In this document: positions 37,412 through 48,013 of the stretch, piece by piece
Layout of the letters: every line of letters starts with the position of its first letter
Position numbering within the stretch: the first letter of the stretch is position 1
Assembly (NCBI GenBank): GCA_000787465.1
Contig: JSYX01000215.1
Location: 1-52,601 of the forward strand
Origin: Thermomucor indicae-seudaticae
Taxonomy: Eukaryota; Mucoromycota; Mucoromycetes; Mucorales; Lichtheimiaceae
Length of the DNA: 52,601 nt
Reading direction: 5' to 3'
Notes under the pieces: generated by a model
The model's database searches: none
The model's input: only the letters and a program-made list of their open reading frames with translations
Told to the model about the DNA's origin: nothing
Translations under genes and position numbers: made by a program

Positions 37412-40400
37412 TTATGACATGCGTGCGAAATCGATAAGACACAGTCCGTAATGAATCTGCTCCGATAACCGTGCAAACTCTGCTTTTTGTACTGCCAACG
37501 TATCTTCGAGTTTGTTGTAGATATCGTTTTCAGGATTTGCGATGATCAAGTCTCCGTGAATCTTCAGGAACACTTGGAGCCATGCTTGCGCGAGCTCAAA
37601 GTTCTTTCGTGATCGAAGCATGAAATTGATAGCCTCAAGGAAATAATTCAGGTACGACAATTCGCTGTCCACTTGTATCGTCCGTATCTCGACATCCATC
37701 GCGGCTGGACTCAGCGTCTTGGCATATGCCACGAAATTTGTATCTATAGTAATATTAGACAAGGACACTGGAGATGGCTGCCTCTCTCAGCATACTTACA
37801 GTCGCCGTTTTGTTCATGACCCATTCTCAACTGCCGTGAATATTCCGTCTCAACGTTCAACTCAGTAAAGTGGAGACGTTTGCTTTTCGGCTTCTCTTTG
37901 GTTTCCTTTTCTTCTATGGCAAACTTTGGAGCAGCGCCGGGAACTGTAGGAAGGAAAAAGGGAGCTTTCTCGGGTGCTTTTGGTGGTTCTTTGGGTTTAT
38001 TTCGTTTCTAAGGGAAAGGCGATGCGTCAGACAGTAATTATAACGTAAAGCAGTTCCAACGCCATTACCTTTATGGTATCCAGGTTTAAAAGGTTCTGCC
38101 ATTTAGCTCTCGGCTCGAGTGATAATGTAATCATACTATCAGCTAATTGCTCTGCCGTCTGCAAAGGAGCATCCAGCTCGCTAGGAGGCTCCAACTCTTC
38201 GTCGTCAGCGCTGTCTTCGATGCCCCGCAAAGAAGGAAGAGCCAATACGTCCGCAACCTCATCGTCTGTAATACTGCGTAATGAGATGTTCGCAAACTGA
38301 TTCCGGTTTGCCCTGAAAAATATATCTTTTACGTCAACAACAGAAACCAAACGGCATGTAAACTCTGTGAAAATTACCATAAGAATATGCCAACGTTATC
38401 CACGTGAGCTGTGGCAAGGAAGTCGCCTGTTGGAGAGAACGTTAAACTTGAAACGACGTGCTCTACCCGGAATATGTCAACCATAGAACTCGACGGTAGG
38501 TCCCACGTCCGTACGGTAGAATCCAATGATGCAGAGACGATCCATCGACCGTCAGGGCTAAAAGTCTTTTCAACGAGTTATGAGATGAAACTTTGCCAGA
38601 AACAGTTTCAATATCTTACAAGATCGGTAATGCGGTTTCTGTGGCCCCAGAATTCACGCACAATCTTTTGCGTTTCCAAGTCGATAACCCGGATACCCAG
38701 ATCATCGCAGGCAACAGCCACCAGGTCGTTATCCAAATGGTGCTGCAGTGCCACAACAGGAGATTCCAGCTCAATATTATGCAAAACAGTGGCTGTTCTG
38801 AAATCCCAGATCTATGGATTTGGAAGCAAAAACGTTACATACTGTTTATCATGATGATGATGCAAAACTGCACTAACCTTGATCGTTCTGTCTACAGAAC
38901 TACTAATAACGTAGCGGTTTGTGATATCGCTTGAGACGCCAGTAATGGCTTTTTTGTGACCTACAGTTGATTCCATGAATAAAAGGAAAACTTACGGCTG
39001 CATTATCACAGACACTTACCACTAGGACCTCCAAAGGTCTTACGGTGGATACCAGACTGCATATTAAACATCTCGATTTGACCCGAAGCGCAACCGATAA
39101 AACCAAAGTTTCCACATGCACTGATTGCCGTCACCTTTATGGCACTCTTGTCTTGGCTTATTAGTGTATGTTCTCCAATTGACTTGGTAAACAAGCGCCA
39201 TGTCCGACCGCCGTTGTCATTAATATGAGCTGTCAATATATTGTCCCATTCCTTTTCTTTTGCTGGCGCTGTTTAGGCCGCGATAAGTCATTCTGTGTGC
39301 TGTTAATTGATAATTCTTTGGACTTACAAGCAGCAAAGTCTGTGATAACCGGGAACTTCAATTCCTCCATGGTAGCACCCTTTTTCATCTTACGACCTAT
39401 GCTACCCTGCGAGAGTTCAAAGCTTTGGGCATCACGCACCGTGGAAAACGATCGGAAGGCTTGGTCTCGGCCCGCACTGAGGATAGTCTTGCCGTCTCTA
39501 CCATAATACCGGATTTTTGCCGGTGGTGCAAAGTGTCCGCTCCGAGACCTGAGGTGTCTCGGCACTGCATTATGCTTATCAAAAATCCATTGCTAGAAAG
39601 TGACAATGAGCAGTAGATTGCAATTAACACTAACAAGGGCACTCACTATGACGGCATTGTCAGAGCCCGCAGTGACTAGAATCGGTTGGTTGTTTAAGAA
39701 AGATACAGAGGATACAAGGCCATTGTGCGCGCCTTTCATTATATGGACAAGTTGTCGATTGGACAGATCCCACAACGCTACATCACCATGCATGTTTGCG
39801 GTCGCCATCATCTGTTCTTCGTCTTTTGATATTGACCTCCAGGATTAGACGCTGTTCTGGCACATGGAGTTAGTTCAGCCTTACCTGTCCGGAACGAAAT
39901 TGCTGTAACACGATCATCTTGATGCACACTATCGATTTTCTCGTCCATTCGGATATTATACAATATGACACTTCCGTTCAGCAAGCCGATCGCGACTACA
40001 TCCACTACAGGCGACTGCACTAGACAAGTGATGGCTGAGCCGAACGACTTGAACTGGTAAATCAGCTTTCCGGTTCGAATATTCCATATCTGCATAGTGC
40101 CCTGAGTGCTGGCGACTAAAATTTTGTTGAGGTAAGTGCTAGGATGGATCATAGTCGAGGCTGTAAAATTGTCGCCGAATTCCAGTTCAGTGTACGTCTC
40201 TACTTATTCCAGCAAATTAATCAAAGCCTGCCGCACAACATTTCCGCTATCTTTCGTCTAACCTCCTGTTTTGACATTCCACATTCGCAACACGTTGTCA
40301 TCGCATAATCCAGCAAGGTATGGACCAAGCACCAGCACCTGAAAAATAGTGTAGTTGCCGGTACCTCCAACGCTAGAGATCTAGCAAGCTAAATCGTTGG

Positions 40401-40821
40401 TTCACCCTCTTCAGCAGACATATCGCACACATAGCGATTCCGTACCTCCTTTCCTCGTTTGTAACCGCTGATCGTGCTCCCATGCGCAACATAAGTAATA
40501 CCAGCAGCGGTCGTCATGGCCGTAATGGTTTCTTTCGTCGGTGTGCTGACAAACAACAGATTCATTTTTGCCATCTAATCATCGTCATAAGTTAACACGT
40601 ATGCGCTGATAGAACCGTATACGTCTTACGTTATACGTCTGGAAGCTGTTGCCGACACTTGTTGTCAGGAAGAAGTCCTGACCACGAGTCTCTACGAGAA
40701 AAGGCACATCGGTTGTAATGTAGCCAATCGCCCGGAATGGCTGATATAACCGTGAGTGCTTTACATTAGCACCATTTCTGCTGCTTTCGGTACGAGGACG
40801 TTTCGTATCGACAGCCGGCAT
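37412..40821 (-). CDS. UTP21: Utp21/WDR36, small-subunit processome WD protein
   Basis: WD-repeat subunit of the U3 small-nucleolar RNP processome (UtpB). Proposed exons: 40821-40630, 40574-40446, 40338-40263, 40199-39885, 39822-39647, 39592-39328, 39262-39020, 38960-38878, 38811-38620, 38565-38378, 38312-38069, 38007-37800 and 37743-37412, about 880 residues. Family blocks: RLYQPFRAIGYITTDVPFLV, YLNKILVASTQGTMQIWNIR, MHGDVALWDLSNRQLVHIM, SKEKEWDNILTAHINDNGGR, FGFIGCASGQIEMFNMQSG, YVISSSVDRTIKIWDFRT, REFWGHRNRITDLTFSPDGR, and the Utp21 C-terminal domain (PFFLPTVPG, RLHFTELN, FVAYAKTLSPAAMDVEIRTI). The intron after exon 2 is uncertain: phase allows donors at 40445 or 40430, both longer than usual, and residues around MSAEEGEPTI may belong to the protein. 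Confidence 0.92.
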
Positions 40822-41066
40822 GACAGAGATCAAGGTACGATCGTCGAAAATCTTACAAAAAGAGAAAAAATGTGGTGTAGTGACTTGAAAATTTTTGGAG
40901 GCAACTTTTGGAGTCAAAACATGAGGATGGCGACCCGGTTAGACATCCTTTTATGTATGAGTAACTCGAGAGCGTATAAAAGCAGAATCCAGTATTTTGA
41001 ATGGTATAATAGATGTATCGTTTTTACTTGCTTCAGTTTCGTTTTGCGGCATATCATAATAACAGA

Positions 41067-42325
41067 TCAGGCCCAAATCTGTTTTGTTTCGAGTATGAAA
41101 CCGTTAGTGCAAAGACACAGTTGATGGTCTTGCAATCAGTTATCCGTTCTGTTTTTACCTTTAAGCTGAAGTCCCAGCTACCCGTGCATAATGCCATGCC
41201 GTCGCTTGATATACCTAGACAGGATACACGATTTTCGTGGCCGGAAAGGATGCCAACCCGCTCCCCTTTCAGTGTATCCCAGACATTGCAATTGAAATCG
41301 TCATAACCACCAAAGAGCAATCTCCCGGACACGGAGAATCCAACAGAGGTAATACCGCATAAAATTGAGTCTTGAGAGTAGACACATAGCTCTGTATCAG
41401 CGCGCAAATCGAACAATCGGCAACTCGCGTCGTCTGATCCTGTAGCAAAAGCATCACCGTTTGGAAAGAATTGTACAGCATTGACATCGGATTCGTGGCC
41501 CGTAAAAGTCTGAACACAACGTTTGGTTCGTATATCCCACACTTTGGCTGTTGTGTCGCAGGCTCCGGTAACGAAAACGTTAGGATTCGGTCCCAAGGAC
41601 AAGCTATTGGTGTAGAGTAGGTTTGAGCAATTACTGTTGCCCAACCTTTTTGTCCTGTAGTTGTGCTCAAACCTCATTACGTCGCCGGTATGATCGGCAA
41701 ATTCTTCCGTCTTGACACCTGCATCAATGTCCCAAAGCATACAAGTCATATCACCTGAAGCCGTCAATATCTGACGATCATTGATGAACCGGCAGCAGCT
41801 GATGTAACCCGTGTGGGCTGATAATTCTCTGGCAGGCCGAACAGGACCATCGCGTGTTCTCAAGTTGCAGATGGAACAGATATTGTCCAAACCGCCGCAG
41901 GCAACAAAGTTGCCCGAAGGGGAATAGGCGCATGTCATGACCCAAGAGGAACGCAGTGGGATGGCATGCACTTTGTTGGTAGAATAGGCGTCCCAGACAA
42001 TCAATTTGCCATCCTGCGAAGCGGATACCAAATGCCGCTTGTCGGTCGCCCAATGCATGGAGTAAATTTTGGCCAGATGGCCTTTGAGTGTTCTCCGCGC
42101 CTTCATGACAATGCGAGGCAGAGATTCAACATCTTTTGCCATTTCCTGCACTATAAACTTGGTTAGCCGCAGTTTGTCCCATAAATCCGCTTAAGAGCGC
42201 CATATATACTTGCAGGTTGTGTCTCCCAGGGCTTCTTTTCTTTGCTTGATACGTTCCTTGAGCGCTTCGGCTTCTCTTCGTGCAGCTGCAATGCGACCCG
42301 CGATCTCGCTGTCGCCATTCATCAT
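41067..42325 (-). CDS. Heterotrimeric G-protein beta subunit
   Basis: Seven-bladed WD-repeat G beta, which pairs with G gamma and relays receptor signals such as mating or nutrient cues at the plasma membrane. Exons 42325-42214, 42150-41673, 41603-41159 and 41078-41067 give 348 residues. The N-terminal helix ([20 protein letters not shown]) is the G-gamma contact; WD blades follow: [103 protein letters not shown] and [14 protein letters not shown]. The first intron begins with GC (GCAAGT) instead of GT, required by phase and homology (LGDTT|LQEMA). The last exon is 12 nt and encodes the universal IWA end. ATG codons at 42325 and 42322 are both possible starts. Confidence 0.96.
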
Positions 42326-42776
42326 TTTCGCAGACAGTTGTATGTATGTGTATATAAGATAAAATGAAAGTAATTTGTTGTACTAGGAAATCAGAAGCAG
42401 AAAGAAGAAGAAGAAGAAGAAGAATACGATGAAGGGGGCGTGAAAGGTACAGTTGCTGAGGGAAGGAGAACTTTGCTCAATGTGGAATAGGGGCCATGCC
42501 TACAGATCTGTGAACGACAGCAACGAGGCTGGGTCCTTTTGGATCCATGTACCACCATCACAGTATGAAGAAGCTCGTAAAGAGCTTATTCCAAATGAGA
42601 AGGTAGCTTGTCCATCGGATAGGTTAAGGGAATGAATGACCTTCGCCCTTGTGCTGATACGCAGCATTGTCCGTCAGTAGACATCGAATTAAGACTTAAA
42701 CAGGCTTCTGTAATTCAAAGTAAAACTATTGATCATCCACTATACACGACTTTCTTTGAAACAAAGATCAGCATGG
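42326..42776. other. Intergenic, G beta promoter side
   Basis: No supported gene. Plus-strand frames of 60-122 codons here are antisense to the neighbouring exon or random. Contains the AAG microsatellite listed separately. Confidence 0.4.
42402..42422. repeat. (AAG)7 microsatellite
   Basis: Seven perfect AAG units about 80 nt upstream of the G beta start codon, within its probable promoter or leader (CTT repeats on the transcribed strand). Confidence 0.9.
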
Positions 42777-43407
42777 TTATTCATTACAAATTGAAACAGC
42801 AGAGAAACTGGCGATCATATCAACCACTCTTGCGAAGACTTGCTTCTGCTCTTCCGTTGCTTGAACTGATGACTGCTCACCTTGTGCGCATCCTTCAGGA
42901 CCTCCTGTTCAAGAAGTTTGAATGGGAATTTCCCTTTCTCTCAGGCCCAAAAATTGAGTATTACCATTGGCCCATCGAAAATCATCCGTGTAGAACATGA
43001 TACTTGTGTCCAGGCCATATATGTCTTCACTGCCGACAGGATCCTCCGTCGGAAGATCAGCAAGTTGCTCTCTTACTGTCTTTACCAAATCCGCCACTTG
43101 TTCGCTGCATAAAGGTCTTCCTGAGTTCACGATTCGTCTTTGGTTAGCATCACGCACTCACGTTGACACTGCGCTCGACCGAGTCACATAATCCGCTTTA
43201 GAGCCAGGTTGCAATTGCGCATGCTCCACCATGGCCCCACGACTGCCATCGCCTGCAATTTGGATAACCTGTCTAGCGAACATAGCGTTTGATAAGCAAC
43301 TTGTGGAAGCCGTAGCCACAAGCAAGGCTCCCGTACTTGACAGACGGCCCAACGAAACCGCCTGTAATACCTTCTCTAAGAACAATCTTGAACGACGATC
43401 CCGTCAT
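42777..43407 (-). CDS. Uncharacterised conserved-looking protein, 160 residues
   Basis: Exons 43407-43337, 43272-43162, 43137-42965 and 42904-42777 give 160 residues. I cannot name the family, but several blocks look conserved: FKIVLREGITGGFVGPSVKQ, EHAQLQPGSKADYVTR, the helix SEQVADLVKTVREQLADLP, TEDPVGSEDIYGLDTSIMFY, FRWANGGPEGC (joined across an intron) and SSVQATEEQKQVFARVVDMI. No signal peptide or membrane segment; probably a small soluble cytosolic protein. The second intron in this model is only 24 nt (43138-43161) with a perfect GTGAGT donor and TGCTAAC branch-like sequence; an alternative uses a weak GTCGAG donor for a 45-nt intron. Both keep frame. Confidence 0.68.
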
Positions 43408-43975
43408 GAATGTCGATTGCGATAAGAGCAGTTCAGAGGGATGCTACACAAAACTTGAAACGAATGCTGCATGAATTTTGGTTGTCCGATCCAGGAACGA
43501 GAGGACGCAGGTTGCGCCAAGAAAAGAAGCCGACTAAGCTAGGTTCGGATAGCAAGACAGACAAGGTTATGGTAAAGGATGAATGATGACTTGAGACATG
43601 AAGGTCTTTTACTGACGCGATCGATTTTAGTACAGGCGATATGGCTGAACATGGATGTCTCCAAAGGCAAGGGTATCCTTTGCCAAGTAACGTGTTGGTA
43701 AGTTCCTCTGTTTCAAATTCTAATGACATGGTACACCAAGGAACGCTGCAGAAAATGTCCATTTCTCGTTAATGCTTTGATGGATATGTTCTCAATTAAC
43801 ACATCAGAGCTCTTCAGTTGTTCCAAAAAATGTATGTTTTATGTGCTGCAGAAGTAAACTCGTAGGTTTCAAATATAAATTTGTTCTGTTGACGCCGCGA
43901 AAATCTTTTCGAGGACCTATATAATCATAGACAAAGGCTGGTTCCTTTCTACCGCTAATCCACGGATATCGTTGT
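43408..43975. other. Intergenic, no supported gene
   Basis: A minus-strand frame of 109 codons (43433-43762) has an ATG but no recognisable content and ends just upstream of the 43407 start; it may be chance. The rest is the 3' region of the SR protein gene. Confidence 0.35.
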
Positions 43976-45508
43976 TCATCTATAGCCTTCCTCATAGCGA
44001 TCATCGCCTCCATAACGGCTGCGATCTTCCCGTTCCCCAGAGTATCGTCGAGAATGCTTAGCAGGACTGCGCGAGCGTGGTGATGCTGAACGCTCACGTC
44101 GAGGAGGAGGTGAACGGGATCGCGAAGCACGTCTTCTCCCGTTAGAAGCCTTGTTTCTTTTTGATAATTGCGTATATGAGTTTCTTTACTGCATATTCTT
44201 ACTTATTCCTATAGGATCACTTACGGACAGTCGCGCGCTCTGTGGTCGCGTTCACCGCATTCGCTACAAAGCACTATAATTAGTCTTTTTCTTGTGTTTA
44301 ACACAGCAGAGTGTACTCACAAGCAGCGATTCTCCTCGAATCTCATGGCACGTTCTCCACTGGGTTTGCAGAATAAGCAACCGATGTGACTACACCTTTA
44401 CAGTAGAAAGTCATATTTACCTTCCTTTGGGCAAGTGACTATATGCCAAAAGTATTAGCATCTTCTCATACTCGTACTTGAGGGCATCCACTTACCATTC
44501 TCTCGAACTACGAAAAAGACGAGAAGAGAATACGGTTAGAAGACGCATACGACATTGCGCCCATGACTTACATGTGTCCTGTGTAATTGCATTAGTTAAT
44601 AAAAAATCCAATATTGACTATAATACTTCTAGCTTACCCATTTCACCGCAATTGTAGCATCGCTCTGTGTAGTTTCTGTCTCTTCCTCGAGAAGGACCGT
44701 CATAGCGACCTCGTCTGCTTTTGGCGTATTCGACCTAACAAGGGCAGCGGCAATCAGCGGAGGTCTGCGCAAAAATCGACAGGGTGTGCGTTTACTTACA
44801 ATAATGCGATCCCCTTCGAGGCGCACACCATCAAACTCCCTAATGGCATCCTCCGCGTCTGCAAATGACAAGAATGAAGAGAACAAGAGCGATCGATCAG
44901 TTTATCTGAAAATTCCCCCGTGCAAGCGTAGTAGCGATCTTTGGTTCGCCCGCCCCGCCGACTGCAGATTATCACCACCCAGCACCACGCGACCGATGTC
45001 GTCGGTTCAACAACCTGGACCGCCATCGAATCGCCCGCCCAGCATTGCACGGTTCACCGCCAACAAGAAGAGAGAGAGAATGCAACGAACCCCGTGGATC
45101 CTATTCCATCATCCACCAATTAGATAAACCATTTCTTTACCCTACTTGGTTGTTATTCCATACCTCGTATTCAATAAATGCATACTTCGACTATACAAAA
45201 TGAGCAAGGCAGAAGGAAAAAACAAAAGCATTAGCAAAACCATCTATTGCTAGTTAATAAGTTCCATGTGCGTTTACCATAAGTTCCAATTCTCTGATTC
45301 TTCCCATTTTTGAGAACATGCGATCAAGATCACGTTCACGGACATAGCGATTCAGGTTACCTGGTGCAGGACAAACCGCCATCCCAACAGATTAGTCAAC
45401 CACACACGAAAAAGCGCCAAGTCTTTGAAATCCAGGTTACTAACCGACATAAAGGCGACGGTATCTTTGTCTGCCCCTATCGCGATCACGATCGTCGTGG
45501 TAGGACAT
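43976..45508 (-). CDS. SR splicing factor: RRM, two CCHC knuckles, RS domain
   Basis: SR protein of the RS2Z type (one RRM, two zinc knuckles, RS tail), a nuclear splicing regulator. Twelve exons fit by phase: 45508-45445, 45360-45278, 45190-45164, 45100-45091, 44858-44800, 44734-44638, 44578-44572, 44507-44496, 44438-44421, 44389-44321, 44265-44227, 44156-43976, total 666 nt, 221 residues. RRM: RRLYVGNLNRYVRERDLDRM (RNP2), KYAFIEYE + DPR + DAEDAIREFDG (RNP1 region) and GDRIIVEYAKSRRGRYDG. First knuckle CYNCGEMGHISREC is pieced together from four exons; second knuckle CFECGERDHRARDC from two. The tail holds SRSRSPPPRRERSASPRSRS. Exons of 10, 7, 12 and 18 nt are needed to restore the RRM and first knuckle. 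The 232-nt intron 44859-45090 is four times the local norm. Confidence 0.9.
44572..44578 (-). other. 7-nt microexon of the SR protein gene
   Basis: GACACAT between an ACACAG acceptor and a GTAAGT donor. It supplies the zinc-binding His of the first knuckle (GEMG-H-ISREC). Confidence 0.8.
45091..45100 (-). other. 10-nt microexon of the SR protein gene
   Basis: GATCCACGGG between an ATAG acceptor and a GTTCGT donor. It supplies the DPR of the RRM run EYE-DPR-DAEDA and the one extra base needed to bring the flanking exons into phase. Confidence 0.75.
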
Positions 45509-46514
45509 GCTTCAGAGATAAAAGAAGAGAGCAAAGAGGCAAAACAAGTGAAAAGCAGCCTGCGCTGCAAATCACAAAAGCCTTAGTTTCGAACTCCGTC
45601 AACACACTGTTTGGGCCTCAGGCGGCATCAGTGGTGCTCTCAACCAACCGAAGCTCTAAAACAAAGTGCAGATTATCCTTACTCACCAGTGAACTCCTTC
45701 AAATAATACGCGGATGGCAGATGTAAACTGTTTGTTTGAAACATAAAGCGAAACCGGAATGCACTGTCTACACTAAAGCACATGCAAGACCAGCGGGAAG
45801 CTGTTCACTACAGCGTAATGCACGTGAACTAGGGTAAATAACGCACTATAACATCTTATGATGAAGTATATGATTGATAGGTTTCCCCACCTCTTCATGC
45901 GAGGAGGTGGGGCCAAACACGGGCCTTGACGGAGGGGGCGGATGGGATTGGGCTCGTTATTGGCTCCTACGTGACGCAGGAGCCGGGTATTCCTCGGTGT
46001 GGCTTCCGGTGAGTGTTCAAGTAATGAAGCCGAGCTTCAGTTTTGTGTGGTTGATTACGGATCTGGACAGTCTCCCTGGTAATTGCAGCTGTCTTTGAGA
46101 GTGATAAAGCAGAAATCATCAGAGCTTAATAAACCTCGCAAAGAAGCTCAGTAGCTTTGCAGGTCTCACAAAGTTGACCGGTAGTGTCGCAAGGAAACGT
46201 GCTCAACTTTGACGCTACTGTAACCACAGCACAAGCATAATCGATCTATTAGCGCCAATACAGGAATAGGCACCGAGTCGTCCAGCTACGGAAAAAGAAA
46301 CAACCATTAAGATAAGAAAACATGCCGTCAGCGCCTTTGGCGCACAGTCGGTTGAATATTCTCCTTTTGTAACTCTCCATTATTTATGATAAAAATTGCT
46401 TTTTTCCATGCCAACTCCAGGTTGATATTATCGTTACTAGAAAAGTGCGGGGTAAAGGTTGGATTTCTGCGTCGCCACAGGGGCGGGCTCTGTTTTGCCC
46501 TGTTGGACCCTGTC
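45509..46514. other. Divergent intergenic region with hairpin cluster
   Basis: Spacer between the SR gene and the dioxygenase. No ORF is supported (45310-45726 is antisense and low quality). Positions 45885-46160 hold several inverted repeats, listed separately. An in-frame upstream extension of the dioxygenase ORF begins at 46386 but is not favoured as its start. Confidence 0.4.
45885..46160. other. Cluster of four small hairpins
   Basis: Four inverted repeats within 276 nt: CCCCACCTC (45885-45893) with GAGGTGGGG (45904-45912); GGCTCCT (45962-45968) with AGGAGCC (45978-45984); TGAAGC (46025-46030) with GCTTCA (46034-46039); and GCAAAGAAGCT with AGCTTTGC (46138-46160, one bulged A). The first part is also more GC-rich than the surroundings. 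It could be a structured RNA, a MITE remnant or chance. Confidence 0.4.
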
Positions 46515-47804
46515 ATGCTTCGGCCGAGACTTCTTCAGCGTCTAGTCAGTGCCAATCGCCCCCTTCGAGTCTTGTTCTCCACGTCCATTGCGGAACTGCA
46601 CAAGGCGAATGCCCGCAAGCAACTACAACGCAGTGGGGCTCAACCGCAACGCGCAGGCATTGCAAATGACAAGCAAGTGTTCCTAGATTGGAATGCTCGT
46701 AGGACGTCCGTCTACCATCATTTTTGGCTACGGGACCATTGTAAATGCGCTGAATGCTACCACCCCACGACGCGTCAGCGGCTTGTTGACACGTTTTCCA
46801 TTCCTCGAGACATTCAGCCGAAAGCGATCGAGAGCCGTGAAGACGGGCTGGCTATTACCTGGCCTGACGGCCACCAGTCCCTGTACGCATGGGACTGGCT
46901 GTATACCAACTCTTACAGCCCTGTTCTGCGCACATCCGAGCCGCTTGAGGGTCGGAAGCCGAAGCTTTGGGATGCTGCGCGTATCAAGGAAAACTTCCCC
47001 GTCGTGCAACATGATGCGGTGATGGACAGCAGTAGCCAGGACGGCTTAAGGACGTGGTTGGACAATCTAGAAACGTACGGTATCGGTTTCGTGGATGGTG
47101 TACCGACGACCGTGGAGGCAACAGAGGCGCTCGCTCGGCGCATCAGCTTTCTACGTGAGACGCACTATTCCCAAGGCATGTGGTCGTTTACGGCCGACCT
47201 GGCCCATGCCGATACGGCCTACACAACGCTCGCCCTGGGTGCCCACACCGACAACACTTACTTTACGGAGCCCGCTGGTCTTCAGATGTTCCACAAACTG
47301 GAATTCGATGGTCAAGGAGGCGAATCGCTTTTCGTGGACGGGTTCCACGTTGCGCAGCAACTGAAGGCGCGCTCGCCTGAAGCCTACCGCACATTGTCTA
47401 CCACGCTGGTTCCCACGCACTCTGCAGGCGACGAGAATGTTCTGATCGTCCCTACCCCACGCGCTTATCCAATTTTGAATCATGGTCCAGACGGCCAGCT
47501 CTATCAAATTCGCTATAACAATGATGATCGCTCGGCCCTCAACCATCTTAGCTCCACGCAGCTGGAGGCTTTTTACGACGCTCTCTTCCTTTGGAACGAA
47601 TTGCTCAAAAAGCCTGAGAACGAACTGTGGGAGCCTTTGGCGCCTGGTCGCGTCGTACTCTTTAACAATTGGCGTGTGCTGCATGGACGCAGTGCGTTCA
47701 CTGGTCACCGCCGTATTTGTGGAGCATACTTTCCATGGGATGATTACAAGAGTCGTGCCAGAACCCTGCGATTAACCGCAGAAGATAAGGATCGCTTGCT
47801 TTGA
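46515..47804 (+). CDS. Trimethyllysine/gamma-butyrobetaine dioxygenase
   Basis: Fe(II)/2-oxoglutarate oxygenase of the carnitine biosynthesis family (TMLD/BBOX); either hydroxylates trimethyllysine or gamma-butyrobetaine. Intronless. The open frame begins at 46386; I prefer the ATG at 46515, giving 429 residues with a basic, Arg-rich presequence (MLRPRLLQRLVSANRPLRVL) fitting mitochondrial import. The N-terminal Zn-binding region is visible (FWLRDHCKCAECYHPTTRQR), followed by the jelly-roll core: GAHTDNTYFTEPAGLQMFHK with the HXD metal ligands, and VLFNNWRVLHGRSAFTGHRR with the distal His and the Arg that binds 2-oxoglutarate. Codon use is GC-rich compared with neighbours. TMLD versus BBOX cannot be decided from sequence by eye. 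Confidence 0.93.
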   Translation: MLRPRLLQRLVSANRPLRVLFSTSIAELHKANARKQLQRSGAQPQRAGIANDKQVFLDWNARRTSVYHHFWLRDHCKCAECYHPTTRQRLVDTFSIPRDIQPKAIESREDGLAITWPDGHQSLYAWDWLYTNSYSPVLRTSEPLEGRKPKLWDAARIKENFPVVQHDAVMDSSSQDGLRTWLDNLETYGIGFVDGVPTTVEATEALARRISFLRETHYSQGMWSFTADLAHADTAYTTLALGAHTDNTYFTEPAGLQMFHKLEFDGQGGESLFVDGFHVAQQLKARSPEAYRTLSTTLVPTHSAGDENVLIVPTPRAYPILNHGPDGQLYQIRYNNDDRSALNHLSSTQLEAFYDALFLWNELLKKPENELWEPLAPGRVVLFNNWRVLHGRSAFTGHRRICGAYFPWDDYKSRARTLRLTAEDKDRLL

Positions 47805-48013
47805 ACACTCGTTTTATAACATCACATCTCTGTACCTAGAGTCTTTCTTAACACTATTTATCGTATTATGTTCTTTTCAAAATGACAGGATATATTGCAG
47901 CAGCAAAGAGCTGCTCATTATTCACAGCAGGAAAAGAAAGGAGGGAAAGAATAATACAAATGTTTGCGAGATTGATATACAGATTCCTTTTGTGGGGTTT
48001 ATGTGCTACAAAC

